Shown one piece after another: positions 62,926-64,000 of a DNA stretch of 64,000 bases (the first letter of the stretch is position 1; each line of letters begins with the position of its first letter). The DNA comes from Flavobacterium humi (lineage in GTDB: Bacteria > Bacteroidota > Bacteroidia > Flavobacteriales > Flavobacteriaceae). The position numbers were made by a program, and so were the translations under genes. The notes under the pieces were generated by a model, which worked only from the letters and a program-made list of their open reading frames with translations, was not told where the DNA came from and searched no databases. The DNA lies in assembly GCF_004745595.1 (NCBI RefSeq), contig NZ_SRLH01000003.1, positions 186,001-250,000 of the forward strand, written 5' to 3'.

Positions 62926-64000
62926 TTATTTGGACAATACGATACAGATTTTTGCCAAAGCAAAGAGGATATAAAACAGCCATTTCCAGTTGATTTCATC
63001 CGCATCATTCCTTCGCTCTGCGCGGTACTCCCTAAATACTGCAGGAGCCGGTTGTGGAATGTGGGCTTCGTTTCCATGTTCGTATTCGTCATAATCCAAT
63101 GCCAGTTTTTCTTTTCCGGCCCATTCCTTTAGGATCCCTTCCGCTTCAAGGGAAATGTTGTCGTTGTATTTCGCCTTTGCCTGGACAATGGATTTACAAT
63201 ACAGATCAATTTCAATTGTAGCCAGGATTTCGGTATTCCCGGAAACTTTTTTCCTCAAAGAAAAGATCGCAACCGCACCTTGCATGCAATCGTATTCGTA
63301 TTCGGCAACGCAGTGGCTCATTTCATGGCCTTCTTCATACAACGCTTCGGAACTTATCAATTCGATAATGTTGTATTGGATGGTTTCTTCATGGGTTGCC
63401 ACTTCTTTGCCGAAATGAGATATCCCGCTTGGTGCCCAGTCCGCCCTGTTTAAAGCATCCATTCTTTTGGCGTATTCTATATGCCATTCGCCAGATTGTT
63501 TCAACAAGGTTTTCCAGTTCCTGCCTTTCATAGAATACTCTTTATTTGCTTCCAATTGGTTTTGGATATAGAACAATACTTCCTGGACTTCATTATACGC
63601 CAACGTTTCCTGTTTTACCAAAAACCGGATGACCGTTCCCCAGAATTCCTCATGTTCAAAATGCTCGTTCAGACTACTCCAGGCGATGGTTTCAGCCATA
63701 TCGGCAGAAGCACCATACCCTTTGGCTTGTGCCCACCTGATGGCTTTGGCAACACTATAATGAGCAGGCACATTCTGGAATTCGTGAGCCATTTTCCTGG
63801 TAAATGTTACCGGAAAGCCTTTTAAGGACAGGACACTTTCCCCTCTTCCCAATTGAATGTACCAGAACATGTGGATTTTGTTTTCCTCATAGAAAGCAGT
63901 TTCCAAAAATTCAGGAACTTCGTATCGGGCAAAACAATGCCTGATTAAAGAACTCATCTGGATCTCGGCCGCAACAGCTCCTTTTTCCCAGTTCCGGATT
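62926..64000 (-). CDS. PcfJ-like protein, partial (5' end beyond right edge)
   Basis: At least 357 residues are present. The first in-window ATG is at 63957, but the frame stays open upstream to the window edge and continues smoothly (IRNWEKGAVAAEIQ before MSSLIRHC), so the true start lies outside. Towards the C-terminus is the PcfJ-like core, EEGHEMSHCVAEYEYDCMQGAVAIFSLRKKV, with conserved His and Cys. A C-terminal hydrophobic segment (WLFYILFALAKICIVL) may be a membrane anchor. PcfJ was named for a gene on a conjugative plasmid; chromosomal members in Bacteroidetes have no known function. Confidence 0.75.
   Translation of the reverse strand, partial: IRNWEKGAVAAEIQMSSLIRHCFARYEVPEFLETAFYEENKIHMFWYIQLGRGESVLSLKGFPVTFTRKMAHEFQNVPAHYSVAKAIRWAQAKGYGASADMAETIAWSSLNEHFEHEEFWGTVIRFLVKQETLAYNEVQEVLFYIQNQLEANKEYSMKGRNWKTLLKQSGEWHIEYAKRMDALNRADWAPSGISHFGKEVATHEETIQYNIIELISSEALYEEGHEMSHCVAEYEYDCMQGAVAIFSLRKKVSGNTEILATIEIDLYCKSIVQAKAKYNDNISLEAEGILKEWAGKEKLALDYDEYEHGNEAHIPQPAPAVFREYRAERRNDADEINWKWLFYILFALAKICIVLSK

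Overview
The window is chromosomal DNA from a member of the Bacteroidetes, most likely Flavobacterium or a close relative in the Flavobacteriaceae. The evidence is type IX secretion (T9SS) and gliding-type surface proteins, a complete Bat operon, flavobacterial lipoproteins of unknown function, and promoters of the TTG / TAnnTTTG type instead of E. coli-like boxes. No rRNA, tRNA, CRISPR array, prophage or transposase gene was seen. Most genes are core metabolism or housekeeping. Both edge genes run off the window: pgi on the left and a PcfJ-like gene on the right.

Layout. 1-0.66 kb: 5' part of pgi. 0.8-3.8 kb: minus-strand operon of a DUF3108 protein, tryptophan 2,3-dioxygenase and an M23 peptidase lipoprotein. 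A candidate stand-alone small RNA (3834-3941) sits just upstream of it. 4-6.9 kb: tyrosine catabolism (hpd, hmgA), interrupted by a four-helix-bundle (23S-IVS-type) gene between inverted repeats. 7-12.7 kb: amino acid permease, patatin-type outer membrane phospholipase, uvrC. 12.8-14.6 kb (plus): aspartoacylase-family amidohydrolase, 5-formyl-THF cyclo-ligase, small lipoprotein. 14.7-22.2 kb (minus): lspA, a DksA/TraR-like protein, ileS, recO, porZ. 22.3-26.5 kb: gdhA, a flavobacterial exported protein, a cystathionine gamma-synthase, a DinB-like protein. 26.5-30 kb (plus): ArsC-like protein, EamA exporter, yicC, gmk, nadD. 30-35 kb: two-domain lipoprotein, gpsA, pheS, conserved unknowns, cvpA. 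Two copies of a 78-bp palindromic repeat lie in inverted orientation around gpsA. 35-44 kb (minus): the Bat operon moxR-DUF58-batF-like-batA-batB-batC-batD-batE.

44-47 kb holds a DUF4382 lipoprotein, an AlbA_2 protein and a small membrane protein. 47-57.2 kb is a T9SS cassette: a 2364-residue adhesin with nine 80-residue tandem repeats and a gliding-motility C-terminal domain, its PorP/SprF-like partner, and a PorE-like OmpA protein. 57.7-60.5 kb is a TPR sensor kinase and NarL-type regulator pair. 60.5-64 kb: small lipoprotein, metallophosphoesterase, beta-barrel protein, PhnA-type protein and the PcfJ-like gene.

The best candidates for something undescribed are the small RNA with its own promoter and terminator (3834-3941), the inverted-repeat-bounded four-helix-bundle element (5249-5694) with an empty-looking relative at 6884-6942, and the covarying 78-bp palindromic repeats. 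IleRS carries a swapped GXHH catalytic signature, which predicts very strong mupirocin resistance. No whole new multi-gene system is visible.
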